64,000 bases of DNA from Betaproteobacteria bacterium Ga0077540. GTDB lineage: Bacteria > Pseudomonadota > Gammaproteobacteria > Burkholderiales > Methylophilaceae. The DNA is taken from NCBI GenBank assembly GCA_001464125.1, contig LNEP01000011.1, forward strand, positions 124,001 through 188,000, given 5' to 3'. A model generated the notes under the pieces. The model did no database searches. It saw only the letters and a program-made list of their open reading frames with translations, and was not told the DNA's origin. The position numbers and the translations under genes were made by a program. Shown here in pieces: positions 49,630-57,310 of this stretch; position 1 is the stretch's first letter, and each line of letters starts with the position of its first letter.

Positions 49630-50283
49630 TCAAACTGGAGGCAGCGGTTCAGCAATGCCACGGATAGCCACGATTTGCGGCAAGTGACGGTAATAAGAAC
49701 CCCATTGCTTGAGGGCCTCTGGTGTGAGTCTCGCCGGGTCTGCCGGTGAGAGTGCATAGACATCGCGCCCACCTTTAATCAAGCCATTTTGCAGGCTGTG
49801 ATGCGCTGTAGCGACTGCCCACTCAATACCAATATCCAAGCTGTGTTGAATGACATGGGCAATCAGCACGCCGGCATTGCGTGGGTTGGCCACTGCTAAA
49901 TTGCCGATGCAAGTGATTTCATTGCGAGTGATGGTGCGTCCAAGTTGTTCAGTGAGCAGTTGTTCAATGGGGATATCGATATATTGCTCAAGAAATAAAG
50001 GCTCGCCTGCAGCCGAACGCAACCCAAATGCAGCCATTAAGATGCCGTTGCTATCGCGTAACGCGACTAGGTCTGGCATAAATTGTGTGATGTTTGCGCC
50101 ATACACTTGGGCAAACACAGTTTTAATAAACCCTTCTACTTCTGCACGGCAGGGCGCATCTTTGGCCACCGCATGCGCGGTGATCTCGCTGATTTGGTAG
50201 CGCTTGGTTTGTGCAAATTCTCTCAATTGGTAAGCCGTTTCGGCGGTATATATCGGTTGTGTTGCTACGTTCACTGGTAACAT
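49630..50283 (-). CDS. Thermostable hemolysin (T_hemolysin) family protein, GNAT-like
   Basis: A 217-residue soluble protein of the T_hemolysin family. It has EVEGFIKTVFAQVYGANITQFMPDLVALRD, ILMAAFGLRSAAGEPLFLEQYIDIPIE and the block EITCIGNLAVANPRNAGVLIA. The fold resembles acyltransferases of the GNAT/LuxI type, so despite the family name it more likely moves an acyl group than lyses cells; this is inference. First gene of the operon with the ligase, TenA-like and SDR genes. A sigma-54 promoter lies about 25 bases upstream of its predicted 5' UTR end. Confidence 0.85.
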   Translation of the reverse strand: MLPVNVATQPIYTAETAYQLREFAQTKRYQISEITAHAVAKDAPCRAEVEGFIKTVFAQVYGANITQFMPDLVALRDSNGILMAAFGLRSAAGEPLFLEQYIDIPIEQLLTEQLGRTITRNEITCIGNLAVANPRNAGVLIAHVIQHSLDIGIEWAVATAHHSLQNGLIKGGRDVYALSPADPARLTPEALKQWGSYYRHLPQIVAIRGIAEPLPPV

Positions 50284-50318
50284 TACTTTACTCTCAACAT
50301 GGTGTTGTTATCCATTAT

Positions 50319-50333
50319 GCAAGCCATGTGCCA
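50319..50333 (-). promoter_or_regulatory. Sigma-54 promoter of the T_hemolysin operon
   Basis: On the minus strand TGGCAC-ATGGC-TTGC-AT matches the -24/-12 consensus TGGCAC-N5-TTGCW at every fixed position. A start site about 12 bases past the GC would be near 50307, giving a 24-base leader with GAGAG ahead of the ATG at 50283. Confidence 0.85.
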
Positions 50334-50382
50334 GTTAATTATCTTTATTAAAATCAGCTACTTATCATTATCTGCATTTATT

Positions 50383-50405
50383 ATCCCTGCAAACTTTGCA
50401 GGGAT
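50383..50405. promoter_or_regulatory. Perfect 23-bp palindrome, likely enhancer site for an NtrC-type activator
   Basis: The arms ATCCCTGCAAA and TTTGCAGGGAT flank a single central C with no mismatch. Its centre lies about 87 bp upstream of the minus-strand sigma-54 start and about 209 bp upstream of the plus-strand one, both typical distances for activator sites. A further half-site CCTGCAAA is at 50428. The neighbouring NtrC-family regulator (57311-58678) is the natural candidate to bind it. Confidence 0.7.
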
Positions 50406-50576
50406 GTCACTTAGCAATCTCCATATTCCTGCAAAAAATGTATGGTTTAACGCCGCTTAATGTTGGCTACCTCCTGCCGTTTCTAATTTGAAGCAACCCC
50501 ACAATCATGCTAAGTGATTGTTTATCCAAATTATTTATTCAATTTTTTAATTTTCCCCATCACTTTTTTTACAACT

Positions 50577-50591
50577 TGGCACATCCCTTGC
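50577..50591 (+). promoter_or_regulatory. Sigma-54 promoter of the phosphoethanolamine transferase operon
   Basis: TTGGCAC-ATCCC-TTGC matches TGGCAC-N5-TTGC exactly. The expected start near 50603 leaves a leader of roughly 45-50 bases before the first transferase gene. An AT-rich, probably bendable tract precedes it, as is usual where IHF assists activation. Confidence 0.85.
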
Positions 50592-50653
50592 GAACTTCCT
50601 CCGTCATGTACGCAGATGTTCTGCCTATTTAACAATAAAAGGTTTATGTCATT

Positions 50654-52390
50654 TTGAGTTTCCAACAGCCCTCTATTTCTCATGCCACCACGCAAGCGCC
50701 ACCCCAGCAAACAACAGCAAGTACCATGCTCTGGGCTTATGGCTTGTTTTGGTATTTAACAGCCACCACACCGCTATTGATAGGATTATCGCGCACGGGT
50801 TCATTTGAAGGTTTTAAAGACGCAACTTTTACCGCGTTGTTGTGGCTCATTCCTCTGTTGCTGATGCCCAAGCAGGCCAAAAAAATCGCAGGCATATCCG
50901 CCATCTTGATTTGGTTAATGGCCTTGCCCGGATTTGGTTACTTTTTGGTGTACCGCCAAGAACTGACGCAAAGCTTGATATTTATTATTTTTGAATCCAA
51001 TAAGTCAGAGTCGACTGAGTATTTTCAGAACTACATTTCATGGGGCATTGCATGCGGATTTGTGTTGTTTAGTCTGGTGCCTATTTACCTATGGTCAAAG
51101 ATCAGAGTTATTCACCTAACACGTTCCACTGCTTATGCGTTTGCAGCCACTCTATTGGCGCTGATTTTTGCTTACCCAGCTTACAAAGCCATCAAAGGTA
51201 GCGATATTCAGCTGGCCTATCGTTCTATTGATCAACATTTTGCAGTGGCATCACCATGGCAGTTGGTGCTGGGTTATTGGCATTATCAACATGAACTGGG
51301 TGAGATTGAACGTAATTTGCTTGATTTTAAGAAAATTCCGCCATTAAACCATTTGACCGAGCAAGATAAACCGTTACCCACCACCATCGTGCTGGTGATT
51401 GGTGAATCGACTAATCGTTTGCATATGGGCTTGTATGGATACCACCGTAATACCAATCCTAAGCTCAGCACGCTGCAAAACGAGCTTAAGGTATTTAAAC
51501 AGGTATTTGCGTCTAGACCCAACACCATAGAGAGTTTGGAGCAAGTACTCACTTTCGCCAATCAACAGCACCCAGATTGGTATAAAACCAAACCCTCTAT
51601 TCTGGCGATGATGAAGCAAGCGGGCTACAAAACTTATTGGGTGACCAACCAGCAGACACTCACAGCGCGCAATACCATGCTGACCACCTTTGCAAAGCAG
51701 GCGGACGAGCAAGTGTTTTTGAACACTTCACGCAAGCAAAACGCATATAGCTACGATGAAAAAGTATTGGCGCCCTATGCCGATATGCTGAATCGCCAAG
51801 ATGAGAAAAAGCTGATTGTGGTGCATTTGCTGGGGACGCACATGAAATACACCTACCGCTACCCTGAAAATTTTGATTACTTCCATGATGCCCAAGGGTT
51901 ACCCAAAGGTTTGTCCCAAAAGCAAATTGAAACAGTTAATGCTTATGACAACGCGATACGTTACAACGATACGATAGTGTTCGAGTTGATTCAGCTACTC
52001 AAGCAGCAAAACCAACATAGCTTGTTATTTTACTTTTCAGACCATGGGGACGATGTTTACGACTCCACACCGCATGATTTTCAAGGCAGAAACGAAGGCC
52101 GCCCCACCTATCCCATGTACGCCATTCCTTTTGTGGTTTGGCACTCCCCCAATTGGTTTAATGCAGATTTGCTGCATGCCCCAGAGCTATTGAATCGCCA
52201 ATATGACAATGCCGATTTCATTTATACCTTCTCTGAGTTGCTGGGTTTGCAATATGACGGCTATTTGCCGCATGAAAGTATTGTGAACGCGCACTTTATG
52301 AACGACCCAATTATGGTGGGCAATCCACATCAACACGCGCTGCAGGCATTAGCCGACACTAAGCCGTATCCGCTACATGACATTGATTAA
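50654..52390 (+). CDS. Phosphoethanolamine transferase (CptA/EptC-like)
   Basis: A 578-residue inner-membrane enzyme with five predicted N-terminal helices and a periplasmic sulfatase-fold domain. The catalytic Thr is T253 in VLVIGESTNRLHMGLYGY, and metal ligands lie in YFSDHGDDVYDS. It transfers phosphoethanolamine to a lipid A, LPS core or other envelope acceptor. The start is uncertain: the frame begins at TTG 50654, while an ATG at 50646 with AAAAGG ahead is one base out of frame, reading ATG-TCA-TTT-TGA; the first in-frame ATG is 50726. The second transferase follows after 8 bp. Confidence 0.88.
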   Translation: MSFQQPSISHATTQAPPQQTTASTMLWAYGLFWYLTATTPLLIGLSRTGSFEGFKDATFTALLWLIPLLLMPKQAKKIAGISAILIWLMALPGFGYFLVYRQELTQSLIFIIFESNKSESTEYFQNYISWGIACGFVLFSLVPIYLWSKIRVIHLTRSTAYAFAATLLALIFAYPAYKAIKGSDIQLAYRSIDQHFAVASPWQLVLGYWHYQHELGEIERNLLDFKKIPPLNHLTEQDKPLPTTIVLVIGESTNRLHMGLYGYHRNTNPKLSTLQNELKVFKQVFASRPNTIESLEQVLTFANQQHPDWYKTKPSILAMMKQAGYKTYWVTNQQTLTARNTMLTTFAKQADEQVFLNTSRKQNAYSYDEKVLAPYADMLNRQDEKKLIVVHLLGTHMKYTYRYPENFDYFHDAQGLPKGLSQKQIETVNAYDNAIRYNDTIVFELIQLLKQQNQHSLLFYFSDHGDDVYDSTPHDFQGRNEGRPTYPMYAIPFVVWHSPNWFNADLLHAPELLNRQYDNADFIYTFSELLGLQYDGYLPHESIVNAHFMNDPIMVGNPHQHALQALADTKPYPLHDID

Positions 52391-52398
52391 CGATTGAA

Positions 52399-54036
52399 AT
52401 GACGACGATGACGCAATTATTTACACTTTCATACCCACCATCGCGACTGCAATCACCACATCGAATGACGTTGCTGGTGAGCCTTTTTTTAATGCTGTTT
52501 GCCAATCACGCGCTGTTTAGTCATATCTTGCAGATTTACCCGTTCTCTGCAACAGAATGGCCGTTTCTGGTTTCTATTGCATTGTTTTTTACTGCGCTGA
52601 CTGCGCTTTTTTTGCTGTGGATAACGTATGGGCGGGCCACTCGATGGGTGCTGGCATTAATATTAGTGCTGGCCTCACAAGCTGCGTATTACATGGATAC
52701 CTACGGCGTCATTGTGGATACGGTGATGTTGGACAATATTTTGCATACCAACCCGCAAGAGTTTGCAGGATTGCTGACCTTTAAATTGCTGATGTACACC
52801 GTCTTGATGGGGCTGCTGCCAGCTTGGATAGTGTTGAGATATTCACCCCGCAGCACCATGAGCAAAGCAGTGTTGTTGGGTAAGCTCAAGTTGTCTGGGG
52901 TGTTGCTGATGTTGGTGGTCGCTGCGGTTGCGCCATTTACTGCCCACTACGCATCGTTTATTAGAGAACATAAGGTGGCGCGCATGTATGCCAATCCCAC
53001 CTTTTTTAGTTATTCCATCATCAAATATTTAGCATTGGCCGCTCAAGCCAGCGAGGTAAAAACATTAACGCCGGTTGCGCAGGATGCGGTGGAGGTGGAT
53101 GCGCACAAACACCACGAGCTCATCATTATGGTGGTGGGTGAAACGGCAAGAGCAGATCGATTTTCACTCAATGGTTATCAGCGTTTGACCAATCCGCGTT
53201 TGCAACAAGAAGAGGTGTTGAGTCTCAGTAATGTGTCATCTTGCGGCACCTCGACAGGCGTATCGGTGCCTTGTATGTTCTCTGTGTTGGGGCGTAAAGA
53301 CTTTGATAAAGAAAAAGCCAAACATATGGAAAATGCATTGGATGTGTTGTCCGATAACGGTGTGGAAATCTTGTGGCGTGACAATAACTCGGACTCTAAA
53401 GATGTGGCCACGCGTATGCACTACGAAGATTTTAAAACGCCTACTTTTAATACGGTGTGTGATAGTGAGTGCCGTGACGTGGGTATGCTCAAAGGCCTAG
53501 ATCAGTTTATAGCCTCTCAACAAGACAAAGACATTTTGATTGTGCTGCATCAAATGGGCAATCATGGCCCTGAGTATTACCGACGCTATCCCAAAGCGTT
53601 TGAACAGTTTACGCCCACCTGCAAAAGCGGTGAGTTGAGCACCTGTACCCAGCAAGAAATTGATAACGCTTACGATAACGCGATTTTATATACCGATTAT
53701 TTTTTGTCTGAGGTGATTCGGTTGTTAAAGCAGTATGAAAACAGTTATGAGACTGCCATGCTGTACGTGAGCGATCATGGCGAATCACTAGGTGAGCATG
53801 GCATTTATTTGCACGCGGCACCTTATATGATTGCGCCTAAAGAACAGACGCACGTGCCGGCGATTGTGTGGATGGGCAAACGTTTTGATTACAGCCTGGA
53901 TCAACTCAGGCCGTTTAAAGACTACCCGTTTAGCCATGATGATGTGTTTTGTAGCTTGTTGGTTTCATACGAGCTAGATTCCGAAACCTGTGCAGCCAAA
54001 CGACAAGTGCTGATGGCGAACAAAGACCTAAACTAA
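52399..54036 (+). CDS. eptA: Lipid A phosphoethanolamine transferase (EptA-like)
   Basis: A 545-residue EptA/MCR-family enzyme with five N-terminal membrane helices. The catalytic Thr is T249 in VVGETARADRFSLNGYQR, followed by the EptA-type Cys block VSSCGTSTGVSVPCMFS, and the metal site YVSDHGESLGEHGIYLH. Cysteines in FNTVCDSECRD and FTPTCKSGELSTC match the disulfides of the class. Such enzymes modify lipid A and lower affinity for cationic peptides. It is the second gene of the sigma-54 transcript with the CptA-like gene. Confidence 0.92.
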   Translation: MTTMTQLFTLSYPPSRLQSPHRMTLLVSLFLMLFANHALFSHILQIYPFSATEWPFLVSIALFFTALTALFLLWITYGRATRWVLALILVLASQAAYYMDTYGVIVDTVMLDNILHTNPQEFAGLLTFKLLMYTVLMGLLPAWIVLRYSPRSTMSKAVLLGKLKLSGVLLMLVVAAVAPFTAHYASFIREHKVARMYANPTFFSYSIIKYLALAAQASEVKTLTPVAQDAVEVDAHKHHELIIMVVGETARADRFSLNGYQRLTNPRLQQEEVLSLSNVSSCGTSTGVSVPCMFSVLGRKDFDKEKAKHMENALDVLSDNGVEILWRDNNSDSKDVATRMHYEDFKTPTFNTVCDSECRDVGMLKGLDQFIASQQDKDILIVLHQMGNHGPEYYRRYPKAFEQFTPTCKSGELSTCTQQEIDNAYDNAILYTDYFLSEVIRLLKQYENSYETAMLYVSDHGESLGEHGIYLHAAPYMIAPKEQTHVPAIVWMGKRFDYSLDQLRPFKDYPFSHDDVFCSLLVSYELDSETCAAKRQVLMANKDLN

Positions 54037-54062
54037 GCGGCTAAATTGGAGCCAAGTTGCTT

Positions 54063-54566
54063 TTATTTGCAGTTTAAATGCTCAGGCGCTTCCGTCGAGA
54101 TATGGTCTTTGCTTATCCATAAAATACTCTGCACGCGCTTATCGGTATGGCAGGCATCTACATAACCAATACTGCCTTTGGTATCGGCCACGTAGCGTAG
54201 CATGGCTTCCTCTGATTGCAGACTACGTGGCGGTCTGACACCGTGGAAGTAGCGCTCGTTCCAGTAATCGGTTTGCTCCTTTGGTAGGTTGTTGAGCACC
54301 ACTTTAGAAAACAGCAAGCGCAATGGATGTTCGGCATGCAAATTGGCAGGTTGCATGCGTTGGCCGCCTTGCCAAAACTCTTTTTTGCGCCAATAAATCA
54401 GGCGCAGCTCACTCGCGGCAAGATTGCTCACTGGTGCAATGTCTGCACTGCTGGAGACAATCACTGCAATCACTGGCGACTCCTCGGCATAAACAAGGTT
54501 TAACGACAGCCACCAGCACGTTAGGCTGAACACAATGAAGCGCATGATGCGATAAAGGTGCAGCAT
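54063..54566 (-). CDS. PstS-like periplasmic phosphate-binding-domain protein
   Basis: A 167-residue protein with a signal peptide (about 1-27, ending LNLVYAEES). The sequence ASELRLIYWRKKEFWQGGQRMQPANL followed by RYFHGVRPPRSLQSEEAMLRYVADTKGSIGYVDA is typical of short PBP-like proteins of the PstS superfamily. It is far shorter than true PstS and encodes no transporter, so a sensory role is possible. Its ATG overlaps the stop of the porin-like gene (TAATG). Confidence 0.8.
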   Translation of the reverse strand: MLHLYRIMRFIVFSLTCWWLSLNLVYAEESPVIAVIVSSSADIAPVSNLAASELRLIYWRKKEFWQGGQRMQPANLHAEHPLRLLFSKVVLNNLPKEQTDYWNERYFHGVRPPRSLQSEEAMLRYVADTKGSIGYVDACHTDKRVQSILWISKDHISTEAPEHLNCK

Positions 54567-55558
54567 TAAAACAACACCGCAAATGTACTGATAAAGCCAC
54601 GTGGGGAGTCTGGTAATTCGCCACTGCCCCCCACAAATTCAAACTTTAATAACTGATTGGGTTTGACGCGCTTGGTGGCGCCTATTAACCATCGTTCTGC
54701 ACTGCCAGACTCAGGATGGTCAAAGGTTTCTAGCCTTGTCAGCCAATACCATTCATTGCCCAAGTGATACGCGCTTTGTAAATAGGCGCCACTGCCACCA
54801 TCATTGCCTTTATTAGTGTTGCGGTAAAAGCCTTCGCCACTAAGCTCAAGGTTGCCGATATGGGTGACAAAATCTAAGCCAAATAAACGATAGGTCGGGG
54901 AAAGAGGTCTGTCTTCCTGAAAGCTGGCCAATGTCAGCCCAATATTGATGGGCGCGTTGAGGGTAAAACGTGCGCCATTGACATGCTTGTAGATGATTTC
55001 GTTATCATCGCGGATTTGGTCTTTGAGGCCTTCTGTAAAAAAGGTGTACTCAAACGCATAGTCTTGATAAGGCACACTGCCATACAGCATAAGCCCGTTA
55101 ATCGAGCTCGGGAACAGTAAGCGTGTGGCAATGGGGCGGGTGGAAGTCCAAACCAGTGGCGCTGCATGGATGAGATTCCAGCGGCCTGCCGGCGTTAAAA
55201 AGCGGCCAGCGCGCAAATTCAGCTTTTCGGATAGGTTGTAGTCTAGGTAAAAACGCTCTAAATCTAAGTAGGCATCACGTGTGGTCAGCCCTTGTTGACT
55301 GTTCCATTTAAGTGGTTCTTCTAACTCAAACTCACCAAAAAATTTAAAGCGGCTTTCATTCTCCCAAGTGAGGATTAAACTGATTTCATTGATGAACGCA
55401 TTGGCCTTACTATCTCTTGGAATTTCTACGCCAGCACTGCTATAACCGCCTAAAGCAAAACTATCCCAGAAATTGCTGTTGTCTTCTGCCAACACTGGCT
55501 TGCACAGGCCAAGCAGGCTGGTTACACTGGCAATCACAACTATGAATCGTTTAAACAT
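54566..55558 (-). CDS. Porin-like outer-membrane beta-barrel protein
   Basis: A 330-residue protein with a signal peptide (about 1-24, LLGLCKPVLAED) and alternating amphipathic strands rich in Tyr, Trp and Arg: ISLILTWENESRFKFFGEFELEE, YLDLERFYLDYNLSEKLNLRAGRFLTPAGRWN. It ends in Phe (STFAVLF), the usual barrel insertion signal. Substrate unknown. It is translationally coupled to the PstS-like gene downstream and divergent from the histidine kinase gene, 82 bp away. Confidence 0.8.
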   Translation of the reverse strand: MFKRFIVVIASVTSLLGLCKPVLAEDNSNFWDSFALGGYSSAGVEIPRDSKANAFINEISLILTWENESRFKFFGEFELEEPLKWNSQQGLTTRDAYLDLERFYLDYNLSEKLNLRAGRFLTPAGRWNLIHAAPLVWTSTRPIATRLLFPSSINGLMLYGSVPYQDYAFEYTFFTEGLKDQIRDDNEIIYKHVNGARFTLNAPINIGLTLASFQEDRPLSPTYRLFGLDFVTHIGNLELSGEGFYRNTNKGNDGGSGAYLQSAYHLGNEWYWLTRLETFDHPESGSAERWLIGATKRVKPNQLLKFEFVGGSGELPDSPRGFISTFAVLF

Positions 55559-55640
55559 AAAAAAACCTCATCACTGTGCATCCACACTGCGTTTTATTAC
55601 TGGCTGGATGGCAAGCGCAGATTGTCTCATTTAACCCTTT

Positions 55641-57299
55641 ATGCCAAAAGCACTTTCGATTAAACAACTCCTATTATTGGCTTTTGTGCTGGCTGGTTTG
55701 CTGCCGGCCATGCTGGTGAGTTTTCTGAGCTTTAAGCAAGCGAGTAATGCGCTTAAAACAGAAATTTTGCACGATTTACAAACCTTAAGTGCAACGGTGG
55801 CGGCCGATGTAGAACGCATGATGTTCGAGCGCTTGCAAAATGTGCATTCGTGGAGCCAATTGGGCTTGATGCAAGAAGTGAGCATCGGCGATATTGATAA
55901 GCGTTTGTCCATTTTCTTAAGCGAGTCACAACAAGCTTATCACCAAGAGTATAGGGCATTGTATGTGCTGGATTTAAAACGGCAGGTAGTGGCTTCAAGT
56001 CGCGCTGCTGCCATCGGTAAAACCATGTCACGTCCACCCAATTGGTTCACCGTAAAAGTGGGCGAGCGCTCTCTGGATTTATCAGTGATCCATCAGGATG
56101 TTTTAACCATGACCCAACCGATTCAGGACAGCGATACGCAGCAACCCATCGGCTTTTTGGTGGCAGAATTTAACTGGCAGGTGATTAAAAAATTACTGAA
56201 CGATTCAGCAAACAAACAAGCTTCGATTGGATTGCTAGACCAGCAACAGCGTGTCATCGCAGCCTCAAATAATTGGTCAGAAGAAGGCCATGCGCTCCAC
56301 GTCAGCAATGGCTTGCAAGGCAAGGTCAATTTACCCGGTTGGTCTGTGCGCATTGAGCGTGCACACTCTATAGCCGTAGCGCCAGTGCATCGTCTGGGCT
56401 ATATTTTTCTGGCACTGCTGGCTGCGACCTTGTTATTTTCGTTGGTGTTAGTAAGGCCAATTGGCCGCGCCATTACCCAACCATTAGAGCGGCTCACGCA
56501 ATTTGTGCGTGGTTTTCATCAGCAGAAGCGAGCGGTGCCACCCAAAGAAGGGCCACCGGAACTGCAGGAGCTGACACAAGCTTTTGAGAAAATGATTCAA
56601 GATTTGGAAGTGTCACAAAACAATCTCACACGTGCTGCCAAGTTGGCCGTGGTGGGCGAGATGGCCGCAGCCATGAGTCATGAGGTGCGCACTCCATTGG
56701 GTATCATGCGCTCATCGGCCGATGTGTTATTGCGCGAACCGCAATTGAGCAAAGATGGTCGTGAGGTGCTGGGCTTTATCATTTCTGAAACCGAGCGCCT
56801 TAATAAGCTGGTCAGCACGCTGATTGATGCCGCCAGACCGCGCACCCCAAACTTTAACCCGATTGATTTAACCCAGTTGATTTATCGCGTGATTGCGCTG
56901 TTACAAAGCCAAGCACAAGCCAAACAATTGACCATTATCTTTACTGAGACGGAAATCATGACGGTGTGGGCTGACCAAGACCAAATGACCCAAGTGCTGA
57001 TGAATCTGTTGATGAATGCGATTCAAATTTTGCCGCCACAAGGGAAGGTTGTATTGCATTTGGAGAAGCTTGAAAACAATATGGTGCTAACCGTATCTGA
57101 TAACGGCCCTGGCATTCAAGTGTCTGACCAAGCACAGGTATTTGAGCCATTCTTTACCCAGCGTGCTGGCGGTGTTGGATTGGGGTTGGCGGTGGTGCGA
57201 CAAATCGTACATAGCCACCGCGGTGAAATTACCTATCGCAATAGTGTGATGGGTGGTGCAGAATTTACCCTCGTATTGCCTGTTACCCAGACCAGTTAA
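55641..57299 (+). CDS. Sensor histidine kinase with periplasmic Cache-type domain
   Basis: A 552-residue kinase: membrane helix (9-28), periplasmic Cache-like sensor (about 30-250, with RALYVLDLKRQVVASSRAAAIG and a second half ASIGLLDQQQRVIAAS), membrane helix (about 254-275), HAMP, then HisKA with the phospho-accepting His347 in MAAAMSHEVRTPLGIMR. The ATPase has the N box DQMTQVLMNLLMNAIQ, G1 VSDNGPGIQ and G2 GGVGLGLAVVRQIV. Its partner regulator gene follows after 11 bp. The signal is unknown; the adjacent periplasmic-binding and porin genes suggest an envelope or nutrient cue. Confidence 0.94.
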   Translation: MPKALSIKQLLLLAFVLAGLLPAMLVSFLSFKQASNALKTEILHDLQTLSATVAADVERMMFERLQNVHSWSQLGLMQEVSIGDIDKRLSIFLSESQQAYHQEYRALYVLDLKRQVVASSRAAAIGKTMSRPPNWFTVKVGERSLDLSVIHQDVLTMTQPIQDSDTQQPIGFLVAEFNWQVIKKLLNDSANKQASIGLLDQQQRVIAASNNWSEEGHALHVSNGLQGKVNLPGWSVRIERAHSIAVAPVHRLGYIFLALLAATLLFSLVLVRPIGRAITQPLERLTQFVRGFHQQKRAVPPKEGPPELQELTQAFEKMIQDLEVSQNNLTRAAKLAVVGEMAAAMSHEVRTPLGIMRSSADVLLREPQLSKDGREVLGFIISETERLNKLVSTLIDAARPRTPNFNPIDLTQLIYRVIALLQSQAQAKQLTIIFTETEIMTVWADQDQMTQVLMNLLMNAIQILPPQGKVVLHLEKLENNMVLTVSDNGPGIQVSDQAQVFEPFFTQRAGGVGLGLAVVRQIVHSHRGEITYRNSVMGGAEFTLVLPVTQTS

Positions 57300-57310
57300 G
57301 AAGAATAACT

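Larger units (their letters stand above)
50284..50653. promoter_or_regulatory. Divergent control region between T_hemolysin and phosphoethanolamine transferase operons
   Basis: 370 bp without a gene. In order it holds a minus-strand sigma-54 promoter (50319-50333), a perfect 23-bp palindrome (50383-50405), an inverted repeat TCACTTAGCA / TGCTAAGTGA (50407-50416 and 50508-50517), an extra CCTGCAAA half-site (50428-50435), an AT-rich tract (50528-50570) and a plus-strand sigma-54 promoter (50577-50591). Confidence 0.85.

Noticed and set aside
55559-55640. A third sigma-54 promoter between the porin-like and kinase genes
   Set aside because: A TGGCAA occurs, but the -12 element is not at the required distance on either strand.
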